Of a stretch of DNA of 5,479 bases, positions 4,563-5,479 are shown piece by piece (the stretch's first letter is position 1; each line of letters starts with the position of its first letter). The translations under genes and the position numbers were made by a program. The stretch lies in assembly GCA_007118555.1 (NCBI GenBank), contig SKRJ01000255.1, positions 1 to 5,479 of the forward strand, given 5' to 3'. This DNA is from Anaerolineae bacterium (GTDB lineage Bacteria; Chloroflexota; Anaerolineae; UBA1429). The notes below the pieces were generated by a model that was not told the origin of the DNA, made no database searches, and saw only the letters and a program-made list of their open reading frames with translations.

Positions 4563-5479
4563 ATGACCATGAATCTGGACCGTTATACACAAAAAGCGCA
4601 GGAGGCGATTGTGGCCGCCCAGGAGTCGGCCACCGAGCATCGCCATGCGCAGATCGAGCCAGAGCATCTGCTCCTGGCTTTGATGGAGCAGCAGGACGGC
4701 GTCGTGCCGCAGGTGCTGCTCAAGCTGAACGCGCCCTTGCGCGAGATGATACAGGATGTCAGGAACCGGCTGCAAAGCCGCGCCCAGGCCCACGGCCAGA
4801 CCCAGCGCTATCTGTCGCAAGAGCTCGGCAATGTGCTGCGCCGCGCCGAGGAAAAGGCCCGCAGCATGCGCGACGAGTATGTCTCGACCGAGCATCTGCT
4901 TTTGGGCAGCCTGGATGCGTCGGGCTTTGTCGGGCAGTTTCTGAGCCGCCACGGGCTGACGGAGGAGACCGTGCTCAAGGCCCTGGGCGAGATTCGGGGA
5001 TCGCAACGCGTCACCGACCAGAACCCCGAGGGCACCTACCAGGCGCTGGAAAAGTACGCCCGTGACGTGACCGAGCTAGCCCGCGATGGCAAGCTGGACC
5101 CCGTCATCGGCCGCGACGATGAGATCCGCCGCGTGATCCAGGTGCTCTCCCGTCGCACCAAGAACAACCCGGTGCTGGTGGGCGAGGCGGGCGTTGGCAA
5201 GACCGCCATCGTCGAGGGCCTGGCCCAGCGCGTGGTCGCCGGGGACGTGCCCAAGGGGCTGCGCGACAAGCGCCTCGTCGCCCTGGATCTGGGCTCGCTG
5301 ATCGCGGGCGCCAAGTACCGCGGCGAGTTCGAGGAGCGGCTCAAGGCCGTGCTCAAAGAGATTCAGGAGGCCGAGGGGCAGATCCTGCTCTTTATCGACG
5401 AGCTGCACACCCTTGTGGGGGCCGGTGCGGCCGAGGGCGCCATGGACGCGTCCAATATGCTCAAGCCGATGCTGGCTCG
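4563..5479 (+). CDS. clpB: ClpB disaggregase, N-terminal third (3' end outside window)
   Basis: 305 full codons are visible out of about 860 expected. The Clp N-domain (about 5-145) has two repeats ([10 protein letters not shown] near 31-40, and [10 protein letters not shown]). NBD1 follows: [27 protein letters not shown], Walker A GEAGVGKT at 207-214, the pore-loop [12 protein letters not shown] with Y252, and Walker [10 protein letters not shown] with D279-E280. All are intact. [12 protein letters not shown] fits ClpB, whereas ClpC usually has an IDAA...ILKP version here. ClpB is the cytosolic hexameric AAA+ machine that threads aggregated proteins through its pore, working with DnaK/DnaJ and sHsps, whose genes lie alongside (dnaJ and two hsp20). 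The coiled-coil M-domain and NBD2 are beyond the window. HspR control of clpB is known in actinobacteria and fits its position here. Confidence 0.96.
   Translation, partial: MTMNLDRYTQKAQEAIVAAQESATEHRHAQIEPEHLLLALMEQQDGVVPQVLLKLNAPLREMIQDVRNRLQSRAQAHGQTQRYLSQELGNVLRRAEEKARSMRDEYVSTEHLLLGSLDASGFVGQFLSRHGLTEETVLKALGEIRGSQRVTDQNPEGTYQALEKYARDVTELARDGKLDPVIGRDDEIRRVIQVLSRRTKNNPVLVGEAGVGKTAIVEGLAQRVVAGDVPKGLRDKRLVALDLGSLIAGAKYRGEFEERLKAVLKEIQEAEGQILLFIDELHTLVGAGAAEGAMDASNMLKPMLA

Noticed and set aside
4555..4571. Similarity of GAATTCATGACCATG to the lacZ-alpha start region of cloning vectors
   Set aside because: The match is only a few bases and the frame continues directly into an intact ClpB N-domain, so it is coincidence rather than vector sequence.
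1..5479. tRNA or rRNA genes, CRISPR arrays, insertion sequences
   Set aside because: No such structures were seen on either strand. The window is almost fully occupied by the chaperone genes and their control regions.

Overview
The window is a dense protein-quality-control (heat-shock) island from a GC-rich bacterium (roughly 60% GC by eye). It carries the 3' end of groEL, a two-gene hsp20 operon on the minus strand, and a plus-strand operon reading dnaJ-like, hspR, a bacterial eRF1/Vms1-like peptidyl-tRNA hydrolase, and clpB (cut by the window end). HspR control, the type II DnaJ and the release-factor homologue suggest a Chloroflexota-like or other deep-branching lineage. That placement is inference, and no marker here fixes the phylum.

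Layout. Bases 1-685 encode the last ~227 residues of GroEL. Bases 686-782 hold two strong hairpins between convergent units; the second is a good bidirectional terminator. Bases 783-1697 (minus) are two different small heat-shock proteins, 18 nt apart, each with a clear Shine-Dalgarno. Bases 1698-1944 are a compact divergent control region. It has a near-consensus sigma-70 promoter for hsp20 (TTGACA-17-TACAAT, minus) and a perfect-consensus promoter for dnaJ (TTGACA-17-TATAAT, plus). Between them lies an inverted repeat with the 7-N7-7 geometry of the HspR operator HAIR. The dnaJ leader can fold a 9-bp hairpin that buries its Shine-Dalgarno, a candidate RNA thermometer.

Bases 1945-2907 encode a zinc-finger-less DnaJ and 2982-3455 the MerR-family repressor HspR. 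Overlapping the hspR end by 35 nt, 3421-4521 encodes a 366-residue eRF1-fold protein. Bases 4563-5479 are the N-terminal third of the ClpB disaggregase.

How the genes fit together (inference): HspR probably represses both divergent units and, through its own operon, itself. Heat would release small Hsps (holdases), DnaJ and ClpB (disaggregation), plus a ribosome-rescue hydrolase that could free nascent chains from stalled large subunits. The most novel points are the release factor inside an HspR-clpB operon, and a 21-nt in-frame tandem duplication in its catalytic loop that removes one GxxQ glutamine position and supplies another.
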